A stretch of DNA of 64,000 nt from Aquimarina longa SW024 (GTDB taxonomy: Bacteria > Bacteroidota > Bacteroidia > Flavobacteriales > Flavobacteriaceae). Positions 7,247 to 15,920 of this stretch are shown in pieces. Within the stretch, counting starts at the first letter, position 1. Every line of letters starts with the position of its first letter. The stretch is taken from NCBI RefSeq assembly GCF_001401755.1, contig NZ_KQ474099.1, positions 65,926-129,925 of the forward strand. The letters are read 5' to 3'. Position numbers and translations under genes: made by a program. Below the pieces are notes generated by a model, which did no database searches, was not told where the DNA came from, and worked only from the letters and a program-made list of their open reading frames with translations.

Positions 7247-7567
7247 CTATGATTCTGGGGCTAGTTCTACCTCTAATCCATCTAACTCTGGTGTAATGGG
7301 AATTTGACAGCCTAATCTACTATTATCTTCTACATAAAATGCTTCTGCTAACATTAAATCTTCATCTTGCCCCATTTCTGGTAATTGATGATCTGATAAA
7401 ACATAACATTGACAAGAGGCACACATCGCCATGCCACCACAGGTTCCTTCTACTGGTAGTTCATATGCTTTACAAACTTCCATTAAATTCATTGCCATAT
7501 CTGTAGGGGCCAATACTTCGTGTATTTCTCCTTCTCTATCTTTTATCTTTATGGTAATGTCTGACAT
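7247..7567 (-). CDS. [2Fe-2S] ferredoxin
   Basis: A 106-residue adrenodoxin/plant-type ferredoxin. Cluster ligands are visible in CGGMAMCASC (Cys-x5-Cys-x2-Cys) and a fourth Cys in SRLGCQIPIT. Such proteins carry single electrons in the cytoplasm. It is the last gene of the minus-strand sulfur operon, next to a ferredoxin-NADP reductase homologue and downstream of a siroheme sulfite reductase, so it is the likely electron donor for sulfite reduction (inference). The start ATG fits the family length. A terminator follows at 7181-7217. Confidence 0.88.
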   Translation of the reverse strand: MSDITIKIKDREGEIHEVLAPTDMAMNLMEVCKAYELPVEGTCGGMAMCASCQCYVLSDHQLPEMGQDEDLMLAEAFYVEDNSRLGCQIPITPELDGLEVELAPES

Positions 7568-7712
7568 AATCTTATCTTAAATCTTATAAAAATCCTCGCA
7601 AATATATCTAAAGTGAATTATATTATTTGCGAGGAAAATCATTTTTCAAATACTTTTTTATGCGTATATCACCAAAATCAATTTAGTGAATAGCCTAAAT
7701 ATATTTTAGTTA

Positions 7713-8768
7713 TTATACTATAGATTTTACTACTTCTTTTTTAGCTTCTTTTTTGGTTCCATCAAATCCTTCTACTCCACCAACTGTTGTATATTTCATT
7801 ACATACTTCTTATCTGGGTGTATTCTTTGATATGCACTCTGACACATTAATGTCGCTTCATGAAAACCAGAAAGGATTAGCTTTAATTTTCCTCTATAGG
7901 TATTAACATCTCCTATTGCATAAATACCAGGAATATTAGTCTGATAATCATAAGAATTATCTACCTTAATTGCATTTTTTTCGATCTCTAATCCCCAATC
8001 TCCTATCGGACCTAATTTTGGTGACAAACCAAATAACGGAATAAAATAATCCGTATCCTGAACGATATCTCCTTTAGTTTTATGCTTAATTCCAATAGAA
8101 GTTAAATGGTCATCTCCATGTAGTTCTTTTACTTCTGCTTCTGTAATTAGATTTATTTTTCCTAATTTAGAAAGTTCTGCTACTTTTTCTACAGAATCTA
8201 AGGCTCCTCTAAATTCGTTTCGTCTGTGTACTAATGTTACTTCGCTAGCTACATCTGCCAAAAATATAGACCAATCCAGAGCAGAGTCTCCTCCTCCTGC
8301 AATTACTACTCGTTTATCTCTGTATACTTCTGGATCACGAATAATATATGCTACTCCTTTATCTTCAAAATTTACAATATTAGGAATAGGTGGTTTTCTT
8401 GGTTCAAAAGATCCTAATCCTCCTGCTATTGCTACTACTGGTGCATTATGTTTTGTTCCTTTATTGGTAGTTACCACAAATGTATCATCCTCTAATTTTT
8501 CAATAGTATCTGCTCTTTCTCCTAAGGTAAACCCTGGTTCAAAGGGCTTAATTTGCTCCATTAGGTTATCTACTAAATCTCCCGCTAAAACCTCTGGAAA
8601 TCCTGGGATATCATAAATTGGTTTTTTAGGATATATTTCTGAACACTGCCCACCTGGCTGTGGTAATGCATCGATAAGATGCGTCTTTAACTTCAGTAAT
8701 CCTGCTTCAAAAACAGTAAATAATCCTGTTGGTCCTGCTCCGATTATTAAAATATCAGTCTTGATCAT
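7713..8768 (-). CDS. Ferredoxin-NADP(+) reductase, thioredoxin reductase-like type
   Basis: A 351-residue FAD/NAD(P) protein with an N-terminal dinucleotide motif IGAGPTGLFTVFEAG and a second one, IAGGGDSALDW, near residue 155. It keeps PGGQC but lacks the CxxC redox pair of thioredoxin reductase, the pattern of YumC-type ferredoxin-NADP reductases. The C-terminal GIYAIGDVNTY is the usual FAD-binding end motif. It would move electrons from NADPH to the ferredoxin encoded just downstream, and from there to sulfite reductase. Its start overlaps the siroheme synthase gene by 14 bp, so the genes are co-transcribed. Confidence 0.85.
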   Translation of the reverse strand: MIKTDILIIGAGPTGLFTVFEAGLLKLKTHLIDALPQPGGQCSEIYPKKPIYDIPGFPEVLAGDLVDNLMEQIKPFEPGFTLGERADTIEKLEDDTFVVTTNKGTKHNAPVVAIAGGLGSFEPRKPPIPNIVNFEDKGVAYIIRDPEVYRDKRVVIAGGGDSALDWSIFLADVASEVTLVHRRNEFRGALDSVEKVAELSKLGKINLITEAEVKELHGDDHLTSIGIKHKTKGDIVQDTDYFIPLFGLSPKLGPIGDWGLEIEKNAIKVDNSYDYQTNIPGIYAIGDVNTYRGKLKLILSGFHEATLMCQSAYQRIHPDKKYVMKYTTVGGVEGFDGTKKEAKKEVVKSIV

Positions 8769-9363
8769 TTTTCAACTTCTTTTTTCCTATTAATCCTTTA
8801 GTAAATTCGTTTAGTGTTTCCACTTTTTCTTCGAAATCACCTTTTATTGTTCTTCTATATTTATTTAAATTCTTAACTAAATCATCAATATTTTCTGGAA
8901 TTACTTCTTCAAAAAACTGACGTAATCGTTTGGCTGTAGTTGGCGACTGACCGTTAGTCGAAATTGCTACTTTTACATTGCCTTTGGTTACAATACCTCC
9001 CATATAAAAATCACAGTATGGTGGATTATCTGCTACATTAACCAGCTTACTTCGTTTCCTACAATCTTTATACACTTGTATATTGATTTTAGGAACATCA
9101 GTAGTAGCAATCACAATATGTTTTCTTTTTAGAAACTTCTTGTGATATTTTTTATGTATCATTTCTATCCCAAATTGTTTTGCCAATTCGATAGTCCCTT
9201 TTCTATACATTGGTGATACTATCGTTACTTTAGCATCTGGACTAGATTTTAATAAGAACGTTAGTTTTTCTTCGGCTACATTTCCTCCTCCTACGATTAG
9301 TATTTCGAGGTTTTTAACTTTTAAAAAAACCGGGTATAAATTATTTCTTTTCTCCATTTGCAT
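8755..9363 (-). CDS. Siroheme synthase, precorrin-2 dehydrogenase/ferrochelatase domain (CysG-N type)
   Basis: A 202-residue protein with the N-terminal Rossmann motif LIVGGGNVAEEK and the conserved GGIVTKGNVKVAISTNGQSP segment of the CysG-N/Met8 family. It oxidises precorrin-2 with NAD+ and inserts iron to give siroheme, the cofactor of the sulfite reductase encoded upstream. Only the dehydrogenase/chelatase half is present; the methyltransferase half is the separate cobA gene 14 bp upstream. It starts MQMEKR, and the second Met is an equally good start. It overlaps the reductase gene downstream by 14 bp. Confidence 0.88.
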   Translation of the reverse strand: MQMEKRNNLYPVFLKVKNLEILIVGGGNVAEEKLTFLLKSSPDAKVTIVSPMYRKGTIELAKQFGIEMIHKKYHKKFLKRKHIVIATTDVPKINIQVYKDCRKRSKLVNVADNPPYCDFYMGGIVTKGNVKVAISTNGQSPTTAKRLRQFFEEVIPENIDDLVKNLNKYRRTIKGDFEEKVETLNEFTKGLIGKKKLKNDQD

Positions 9364-9377
9364 AGCCCCTTAATCTA

Positions 9378-10145
9378 TTAAGACACAATTTCTTCCTGAA
9401 CATCATTATAAATCGAATATAATTTAACTCTCTGATTTACAACCTCCCCTATAACTATAATTGCTGGAGAGGATAATTTTTCTTCTACAACTATTTGCTC
9501 AATAGTTTCTATAGTTCCAAATCCAAATTGCTCTTTTTCGGTGGTTCCATTTTGAATAATTGCTACCGAAACATCTTGCTTATTTTCTGCAGCAAAGATA
9601 CTAACTATTTCATTTAATTTACTCATTCCCATTAAAATCACTACTGTAGCATTAGACTGTGCTGCCCATCGAATATCTTGCGATAATTTATGAGATTTTG
9701 TTGTCCCTGTGATTACCCAAAAACTTTCTGAGGCTCCTCTTTTTGTTAGTGGTATCCCTTGGTATGCAGGTACTGCTAATGACGAGGATATCCCAGGAAT
9801 CATATCTGTTTTTATCCCGAATTGCTGAACATAATCTATCTCTTCTGCTCCACGACCAAAAATAAATGGGTCTCCTCCTTTTAATCGAACGACATGTCCA
9901 TAACTCTTGGCGCTACCTACAATTAACTCATTTATCTGTTCTTGCTGATATGCATAACACCCCTTGCGCTTACCTACAAATATTTTTTCTGCATTTGGAG
10001 CATAGTCCAATAAAGTTTCATTAATAAGAGCATCATATAACACCACATCTGCAGATTTTAAAGCTTTGATAGCTTTAAGCGTAATCAGGTCTGGATCTCC
10101 AGGTCCTGCTCCTACTACTGTTAATTTTGGTGTTTTAGTATTCAT
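9378..10145 (-). CDS. cobA: Uroporphyrinogen-III C-methyltransferase
   Basis: A 255-residue SAM-dependent methyltransferase with the family signatures VVGAGPGDPDLITLKA at the N-terminus and VRLKGGDPFIFGRGAEE near residue 90. It methylates uroporphyrinogen III twice to precorrin-2, the first committed step to siroheme. Length matches the stand-alone SUMT form. Its ATG overlaps the stop of the sulfite reductase gene (TAATG), which points to translational coupling within the operon. Confidence 0.92.
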   Translation of the reverse strand: MNTKTPKLTVVGAGPGDPDLITLKAIKALKSADVVLYDALINETLLDYAPNAEKIFVGKRKGCYAYQQEQINELIVGSAKSYGHVVRLKGGDPFIFGRGAEEIDYVQQFGIKTDMIPGISSSLAVPAYQGIPLTKRGASESFWVITGTTKSHKLSQDIRWAAQSNATVVILMGMSKLNEIVSIFAAENKQDVSVAIIQNGTTEKEQFGFGTIETIEQIVVEEKLSSPAIIVIGEVVNQRVKLYSIYNDVQEEIVS

Positions 10146-12235
10146 TATGCTTTTTCTAATTCTACAGCTCTAAATTCTTGTACTTTTACTAAGAATTGTT
10201 CTGCACTTTTAATGTAATCTACTGCAAAAGTCTTACTAGGTGGATTTTTCTGAAGTTGATATATTAAATCTGCAAAAGTACCTTCTAATTGTATTTTTCC
10301 ACTTGCCACAAATTCTTCATCAAACTGACTGATAATTGTTGCATGATTGTTTGTCTTTTTCTTTTCTGATAACAATAATGCTTTTGCAGAGTTTACTAAA
10401 GAGCTATATGCATGGTATACTGCATCAGAATACACTTCATTATCAAAAGAAATTTTAGCATTCTCTATTTTTTCTTCACTTTCTAAGAATAGTGTCGCGA
10501 TTAAATCAATAACTACTCCGGCACATTCTCCTACTCCAATTGCTTTTACATATTCTTCTTGTGTCCCCCAGTCAATAAAGTCTTCTTGGGTAAGACTATC
10601 TACATTGGACAGATCTGTAAGAAAATCATAAAAATATTTTTCTCCTTTCTCGGCATAATAGTCTACAAAAAGTTTTCCTTCTGCATTTGCTTCATAATCA
10701 TCTAAAATTCTACGTAGTGCTTCTGGTCCTCTTCTACTTGGTATTTTTACTACTTTGTCTGCAAAACGACCATTACCATTTCCTAGGTTTCCGCCTCCTA
10801 ATAACACTTGTAGTGCTGGAGCCACTAATTTATCTTTAGTACGTACAGACATTCCTTGGAAACCGATATTAGCCATATTATGTTGTCCACAAGCGTTCAT
10901 ACATCCACTAATCTTAATTACTAGATCTTCTTTTTCTAGATATTGAGGATATTCTGTTTTAATTACTCGTTCTAGTTCTTCTGCAATACCTGTACTACTT
11001 GCTATTCCTAGGTTACAAGTATCTGTTCCTGGACATGCTGTAATATCTACTGCTTTATTATAACCTGATGTTACAAATCCTAGTGTTTCTAATTCTTGAT
11101 AGAAAAAAGGAATTAAGTCTTCTTTTACAAAAGGGATTAAAATATTCTGACGTAGGGATAAACGAATTTCTCCTGCAGCATATTTTTCTACTAAATCTGC
11201 TAATAATCTTGCTTTATCAGTATAAAAATCTCCTAATAACACTTTGATACCTATAGCTACATATCCTTTTTGTTTCTGAGGAACTACATTAGTTGATTTC
11301 CATAGGTCAAAGGCTTTTTGGTTTGTAATCGTTACCTCTGGCGCTTCAACTGTTACAGGAATAGAAACAGGATAGTTGTCTACATCAATAGCAACTGTTT
11401 TTTGTAGTATTGCGTTTTGTTCTGCTTCTACTAGTTCTTTAAAAGCTTCTAATCCGATATCTTTTATTAAGAATTTCATTCGAGCTTTAGCTCTACTTTT
11501 ACGCTCCCCATGGCGATCAAATATTCTTAATACTCCTTCCATTAAAGGAATAATCTTATCTGTTGGTAAAAAGTTATATAACTCATCTGCATGTCTTGGC
11601 TGAGAACCTAGTCCTCCTCCTAACATTACTTTAAACCCGCGTACTCCATTTTCGATTTTAGCAATAAAGCCTAAATCATGCATATACGATAGCCCTGTAT
11701 CTTCTTCTGTTCCGGAAAAGGATACTTTAAACTTACGCCCCATTTCCTGACAGATTGGATTTCTTAAAAAGAAACGGAATAATGCATCTGCATATGGAGA
11801 TACATCAAAAGGCTCTTTTGGATCAACCCCTGCTGTTTCTGATGCCGTTACATTACGAACGGTATTACCACAGGCTTCTCTTAGTGTTACATCATCTTTT
11901 TCTAACTCTGCCCATAGTTCTGGAGTTCTATTTAAATCTACATAATGAATCTGAATATCCTGACGAGTTGTAATATGTAAACGTCCTCTAGAATATTCAT
12001 CAGACACCTCACAGATACGTCTTAACTGATTACTAAGTACTTTACCGTATGGTAGTTTAATACGTATCATCTGCACTCCTTCTTGACGCTGACCGTATAC
12101 ACCACGAGCCAATCGAAGACTACGAAATTTCTCTTCATCAATCTTACCGTTATGGAATTGTTCTATTTTATTAGCTAACTCTATAACGTCTTTTTGAACA
12201 ATCGGGTTTTCTATTTCTGTTCTAAAACTTTGCAT
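10145..12235 (-). CDS. sir: Siroheme sulfite reductase with C-terminal HEPN-like domain
   Basis: A 696-residue protein. Residues about 1-550 form the duplicated ferredoxin-type nitrite/sulfite reductase fold, with siroheme-[4Fe-4S] ligands in CPGTDTCNLGIAS and SGCMNACGQHNMANIGF (Cys-x5-Cys ... Cys-x3-Cys). It reduces sulfite to sulfide using six electrons; the operon (siroheme genes, ferredoxin, reductase, cysHDN) favours sulfite over nitrite. Residues about 565-690 are an extra helical domain containing YSDAVYHAYSSLVNSAKALL and NNHATIISQFDEEF, which resembles HEPN domains; the RNase R-x4-6-H motif of toxic HEPNs is not evident. The role of the extension is unknown; a helper or oligomerisation function is a guess. 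Confidence 0.87.
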   Translation of the reverse strand: MQSFRTEIENPIVQKDVIELANKIEQFHNGKIDEEKFRSLRLARGVYGQRQEGVQMIRIKLPYGKVLSNQLRRICEVSDEYSRGRLHITTRQDIQIHYVDLNRTPELWAELEKDDVTLREACGNTVRNVTASETAGVDPKEPFDVSPYADALFRFFLRNPICQEMGRKFKVSFSGTEEDTGLSYMHDLGFIAKIENGVRGFKVMLGGGLGSQPRHADELYNFLPTDKIIPLMEGVLRIFDRHGERKSRAKARMKFLIKDIGLEAFKELVEAEQNAILQKTVAIDVDNYPVSIPVTVEAPEVTITNQKAFDLWKSTNVVPQKQKGYVAIGIKVLLGDFYTDKARLLADLVEKYAAGEIRLSLRQNILIPFVKEDLIPFFYQELETLGFVTSGYNKAVDITACPGTDTCNLGIASSTGIAEELERVIKTEYPQYLEKEDLVIKISGCMNACGQHNMANIGFQGMSVRTKDKLVAPALQVLLGGGNLGNGNGRFADKVVKIPSRRGPEALRRILDDYEANAEGKLFVDYYAEKGEKYFYDFLTDLSNVDSLTQEDFIDWGTQEEYVKAIGVGECAGVVIDLIATLFLESEEKIENAKISFDNEVYSDAVYHAYSSLVNSAKALLLSEKKKTNNHATIISQFDEEFVASGKIQLEGTFADLIYQLQKNPPSKTFAVDYIKSAEQFLVKVQEFRAVELEKA

Positions 12236-12354
12236 CTTTTTTTTCGTATTTCAATCCTTAAAAAAGGACATAATTATGACTTTTGTGTGATGTTTTATGT
12301 ACTTAAAATTTCTGTTCTTTTTTCTTTTTTTCAAAAGAAAAGTGCTCTATCCTA

Positions 12355-13602
12355 TCACTCTATAAAGCCTACTCCAGAAGTATTATTAGTTTGTGAATCT
12401 ATTAGTATAAATGATCCTGAAGCTTTATTCTTACTATAAGAATCAATCGCTAAAGGTTTACTTAATTGTATCTGTACTTTTCCTATTTCATTTAAGCTTA
12501 GTGTACTCTTAGAAGTATCTTCTCCAGAAAAATCAGTTGCTACTGTACCACTGATACTTTTAATTTTTGCCAAAACTCTACTACTACCACTTTGTATAAA
12601 GTAATTTGTTCCAGGATGTAGATTTTTGCTATCCATCCAACATACTGTAGCTGTCAATTGTTTTTCTACTCTTGGTTTTTCTGATGATTTTACAATCATA
12701 TCACCACGGCTTACATTTACATCATCTTCTAATGTAATAGTGCAAGAACTTCCTCTACCCGCTGTATCAAATTTTTGATCAAAGAAATAAATTTCTTTTA
12801 CTTTTGATGTTGTTAGTGATGGTAAAATAGTTACTTCATCTCCTACAGAGAGGTCTCCTCCATATAGTTTCCCTGCGTATCCTCTAAAATCATGAAATTC
12901 ATCTTTTTTAGGTCGAATTACAGTCTGAATAGGAAAACGAACTTCTGCTTTTTCATATACATCTTGGGCATCTAATTCTTCTAAGTGCTCTAATAATGTT
13001 TGACCAGTATACCAAGGTGTATTTTTTGATTTATCTACTACATTATCTCCTTGCAATGCACTTACAGGAATAAATGTTATGTTCTGCTCTTTATAATCGC
13101 TCTTTTCTATTAATGTTTCAAAATCAGTTTTAATAGCTTCATATTTTTCTTGAGAAAAATCTACTAAATCCATTTTATTAACAGCTACAATTACATCTTT
13201 TACTCTTAGCAAGTTATTGATAAAGAAATGACGGTATGTTTGCTCTATCACTCCTTTACGAGCGTCTACCAAAATAATGGAAGCTTGTGAAGTGGATGCT
13301 CCTGTTACCATATTTCTGGTATACTCGATATGCCCTGGAGTATCTGCTATAATATAGCTTTTTGTTTTTGTAGAAAAATAAATATGAGCAACATCAATCG
13401 TAATTCCTTGTTCTCGCTCTGCTACTAATCCATCGGTTGCTAATGAAAAATCTAAATAGTCAAATCCATTCGCTTTACTTCTGGTTTCAATAGCTTCTAA
13501 TTTATCTGTAGTCAATGATTTTGTATCATATAGAATACGACCTATTAGGGTACTTTTACCATCATCTACACTTCCTGCTGTTGCTATTTTTAATACGTCC
13601 AT
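12355..13602 (-). CDS. cysN: Sulfate adenylyltransferase subunit 1 (copy 1)
   Basis: A 415-residue GTPase of the EF-Tu superfamily. The P-loop AGSVDDGKST is at the N-terminus, the switch II motif is DTPGHIEYTRNM, and the specificity motif NKMD is near residue 145, followed by two beta-barrel domains. It couples GTP hydrolysis to APS formation by CysD. There is no fused APS kinase domain (CysNC would be about 630 residues). It shares its first ~135 residues almost unchanged with the copy at 18102, and the C-terminal domains differ more. It lies 138 bp downstream of cysD and 120 bp upstream of sulfite reductase. Confidence 0.95.
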   Translation of the reverse strand: MDVLKIATAGSVDDGKSTLIGRILYDTKSLTTDKLEAIETRSKANGFDYLDFSLATDGLVAEREQGITIDVAHIYFSTKTKSYIIADTPGHIEYTRNMVTGASTSQASIILVDARKGVIEQTYRHFFINNLLRVKDVIVAVNKMDLVDFSQEKYEAIKTDFETLIEKSDYKEQNITFIPVSALQGDNVVDKSKNTPWYTGQTLLEHLEELDAQDVYEKAEVRFPIQTVIRPKKDEFHDFRGYAGKLYGGDLSVGDEVTILPSLTTSKVKEIYFFDQKFDTAGRGSSCTITLEDDVNVSRGDMIVKSSEKPRVEKQLTATVCWMDSKNLHPGTNYFIQSGSSRVLAKIKSISGTVATDFSGEDTSKSTLSLNEIGKVQIQLSKPLAIDSYSKNKASGSFILIDSQTNNTSGVGFIE

Positions 13603-13740
13603 CTTATTTTGGTTGATGGTTGATAGTTAGTTGTAATCTTATAACTTATAATAATTACATTATAACACTATCACCAATTATGTTGATTTTTTATTTACAC
13701 TTTTACTAATTATCAGTAAACTAATAAGTAGTTCCTAATT

Positions 13741-14679
13741 TTAGAAATATCCTTGTTGTTTTCGTTTTTCCATTGCAGCTTCGGATCGTTTATCATCGAT
13801 ACGAGCTCCTCTTTCTGAGATTGTTGATTCTCTAATTTCTGATACTACTTTATCAATGGTAATGGCATCAGAAAGCACTGCTGCTGTACACGACATATCT
13901 CCTACAGTACGAAAACGCACTAATCGTTCTTCTACTACCTCATCATCTTCTCTATATACTACTCCATCTTCTGCTGACCATATCATACCATCTCTAACAA
14001 ATGTTTTGCGTTTATGTGCAAAGTATATTGATGGAATTTCTATATTTTCTTTCTCGATATAGCTCCATACGTCTAATTCTGTCCAGTTACTAATTGGAAA
14101 CACACGTACATTCTGACCTAAATCTATTTTTCCATTAAGGTGATCAAACAATTCTGGTCTTTGATTTTTCTCATCCCATTGACCAAAATCATCTCTTACA
14201 GAGAATATACGTTCTTTTGCTCTTGCTTTCTCTTCATCTCTACGAGCTCCGCCTATAGCTGCATCAAATTTAAATTCTTCTAATGCATCCAGAAGTGTTG
14301 TAGTCTGCAAGCTGTTACGACTAGCATATTTTCCTTTTTCTTCTACCACCTTACCTTGATCGATAGAATCCTGAACATTACGAACAATTAATTCTACACC
14401 TAGTTCTTTTACTAAACGATCTCTAAATTCTATGGTTTCAGGAAAATTATGACCTGTATCTATATGTAATAATGGAAAAGGTATTTTTCCTGGATAAAAT
14501 GCTTTCTGCGCTAGTCTTACTAATGTAATAGAGTCTTTTCCTCCTGAAAAAAGTAGCACTGGTTTTTCGAATTGTGCAACTACTTCACGAAAAATATAAA
14601 TTGCTTCGCTCTCCAAAGGGTTTACCGTTAGTCTTTTTGTATCCACGACTTGTTCTTTTATATTTTCAATCACTTCCAT
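13741..14679 (-). CDS. cysD: Sulfate adenylyltransferase subunit 2 (copy 1)
   Basis: A 312-residue ATP sulfurylase small subunit. The PP-loop LLFSGGKDSITLVRLA binds ATP, and the body is colinear with known CysD proteins (HIDTGHNFPETIEFRD, GGARRDEEKARAKERIFS, GDMSCTAAVLS). It makes APS from sulfate and ATP as a partner of CysN encoded downstream. It differs from the copy at 19495 mainly in the first 25 residues and in a short segment near residue 245. Second step in the operon order cysH-cysD-cysN. Confidence 0.95.
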   Translation of the reverse strand: MEVIENIKEQVVDTKRLTVNPLESEAIYIFREVVAQFEKPVLLFSGGKDSITLVRLAQKAFYPGKIPFPLLHIDTGHNFPETIEFRDRLVKELGVELIVRNVQDSIDQGKVVEEKGKYASRNSLQTTTLLDALEEFKFDAAIGGARRDEEKARAKERIFSVRDDFGQWDEKNQRPELFDHLNGKIDLGQNVRVFPISNWTELDVWSYIEKENIEIPSIYFAHKRKTFVRDGMIWSAEDGVVYREDDEVVEERLVRFRTVGDMSCTAAVLSDAITIDKVVSEIRESTISERGARIDDKRSEAAMEKRKQQGYF

Positions 14680-14730
14680 CTAATTTCTATGCTATTACGT
14701 TTTTGATACTATTTTTTTCTAAATAGTGAA

Positions 14731-15357
14731 TTAATTTGTATGCAATCCACATTCTCTATTTTCTAATACTTTAGTAGGGTCAAAATACTTAAATTCATTT
14801 GGCAACTTATGTGCTTCTAAATACGTATCTAACTCAGCATCACTATAATAATAAAATGGGCTTACTTTTAAAACTCCATCTTTTCCCATACTTAAAATAT
14901 CTAATGAATTTCTCAATGCAGTCTGACCTTTTCTTAGGTTAGTAAACCATACGTCTGGAGTAAAATCAGCCATTGCTCTTTTAAAGGGCTCTAATTTTAC
15001 CTGCTCTGTAAATATCTTATGTCTAGGATCATCTACATCAGGAATCCCCATAACAACATCTCTATGTGATGCTGTTTGTTTAGGAACATATAATTGAACA
15101 TTTAGTGTTAATAGTTCAATCACTTCTTCTGCGTGTCTATATGTATTAGGGGTATTATAGCCAGAGTCACACCATATAACAGGAATATCAGATAATGCTT
15201 TAGCACATACATCTAAAATAGCTGCTTCATATGGTCTAAAATTAGTTGTTACTACAGGAGTTTTAGCATTAGAAATTGCCCACTGAACAACTTCTAAAGG
15301 TGTTTTCTCTTTTAATGATTCATTTAAACTTTCTATTTCTTTTTCTGTAAAACTCAT
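14731..15357 (-). CDS. cysH: Phosphoadenylyl/adenylyl-sulfate reductase (copy 1)
   Basis: A 208-residue enzyme starting at MSFTEKE. A longer frame to 15423 exists, but its extra 22 residues do not look like CysH and the second copy has the same 208-residue length. The PAPS reductase-type core is visible (VVTTNFRPYEAAIL, WCDSGYNTPNTYRHAE, FTNLRKGQT), and the catalytic Cys sits in RECGLH at the C-terminus. The paired cysteines of [4Fe-4S] APS reductases are absent, so by family rules it should use PAPS. However, no APS kinase gene is in this window, so the true substrate is open. Confidence 0.9.
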   Translation of the reverse strand: MSFTEKEIESLNESLKEKTPLEVVQWAISNAKTPVVTTNFRPYEAAILDVCAKALSDIPVIWCDSGYNTPNTYRHAEEVIELLTLNVQLYVPKQTASHRDVVMGIPDVDDPRHKIFTEQVKLEPFKRAMADFTPDVWFTNLRKGQTALRNSLDILSMGKDGVLKVSPFYYYSDAELDTYLEAHKLPNEFKYFDPTKVLENRECGLHTN

Positions 15358-15385
15358 AATCAATACTTCTTTTTTAGTACAGCAA

Positions 15386-15637
15386 TTACTTTCCCCATTT
15401 AATACGATTCCAAATTCTCTCATGAAAAAAATAAAGAATCATTTTTGTTACAAAATCAACAGATGCAATTGAAGTTGCAAGAACTATTTCACTAGTGAGA
15501 ATATAGGATACAATTAATGTATCTAAAGTACCTATAACCCTCCAACTCACAGCTTTTACAATACTACGTACTGGCTTTTCTGAAGTTTTATCATCCTGAT
15601 ACGTTGTTTTCTCTGTAGCTACTTTATCTAATATCAT
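15386..15637 (-). CDS. DUF2061 small membrane protein (copy 1)
   Basis: An 83-residue protein with a charged N-terminus, then SIVKAVSWRVIGTLDTLIVS and a second hydrophobic segment ending FFHERIWNRIKWGK. This is the DUF2061 pattern (two membrane helices, conserved Trp-Arg and His-Glu-Arg). Function is not known. In Flavobacteriia it is often the first gene of sulfate assimilation operons, as here, ahead of cysH (29-bp gap) and again at 21243. The promoter candidate lies at 15697-15704. Confidence 0.85.
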   Translation of the reverse strand: MILDKVATEKTTYQDDKTSEKPVRSIVKAVSWRVIGTLDTLIVSYILTSEIVLATSIASVDFVTKMILYFFHERIWNRIKWGK

Positions 15638-15670
15638 TTGACTTATAATCGTTTTTTACAAAATCTATTA

Positions 15671-15807
15671 CCCTATCGGATTAGTAGATTATTGCACAAA
15701 TGTATGGATAATATTCTAATTTAAAATAGAAAAGTAAAAAAAATCCTCTTAAAATAGACATGAATTATGATATACCTAACAAAACCCTAGTAATTTGGTA
15801 GATTATT
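15671..15807. promoter_or_regulatory. Two direct copies of a 23-bp motif upstream of sulfur operon 1
   Basis: Copies at 15671-15693 and 15785-15807 share CCCTA at the left and GTAGATTATT at the right (17 of 23 positions identical). One overlaps the expected transcription start of the DUF2061-cysHDN operon, the other lies about 115 bp upstream. They are candidate operators for a sulfur regulator; the regulator is not identified. Confidence 0.4.
15697..15704 (-). promoter_or_regulatory. Promoter -7 element of sulfur operon 1
   Basis: On the minus strand the sequence is TACATTTG, a full match to the Bacteroidota -7 consensus TAnnTTTG, about 60 bp upstream of the DUF2061 start at 15637. No clear -33 TTG is seen. 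Confidence 0.5.
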
Positions 15808-15920
15808 AAGGCAATTCACTAATTACTAAATGATTTACTAAAAAAATCGGTTTTAATTTCTTTCCTACTACATCAAAAAAATTAAACCAAGTACAATAAT
15901 CTAAAAAAAGTAAAAGACAT

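Noticed and set aside
10145..12235. Nitrite reductase instead of sulfite reductase
   Set aside because: The fold allows both, but the operon contains siroheme, ferredoxin and cysHDN genes and no nitrate genes, so sulfite is favoured.
13856..14062. Plus-strand frames opposite cys, sulfite reductase, fabD, DHFR and etfA genes
   Set aside because: Shadows of well-supported minus-strand genes with complete motifs; low-complexity products without domains.
15358..15423. Longer N-terminus for cysH copy 1
   Set aside because: The extra 22 residues are not CysH-like and run into the DUF2061 coding end; the second copy starts at the equivalent inner Met.
15638..15920. SAM or other riboswitch ahead of sulfur operon 1
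   Set aside because: I looked for S-box, SAM-II and cobalamin-type core motifs on the minus strand and saw none; only the 23-bp motif pair and a promoter element are present.
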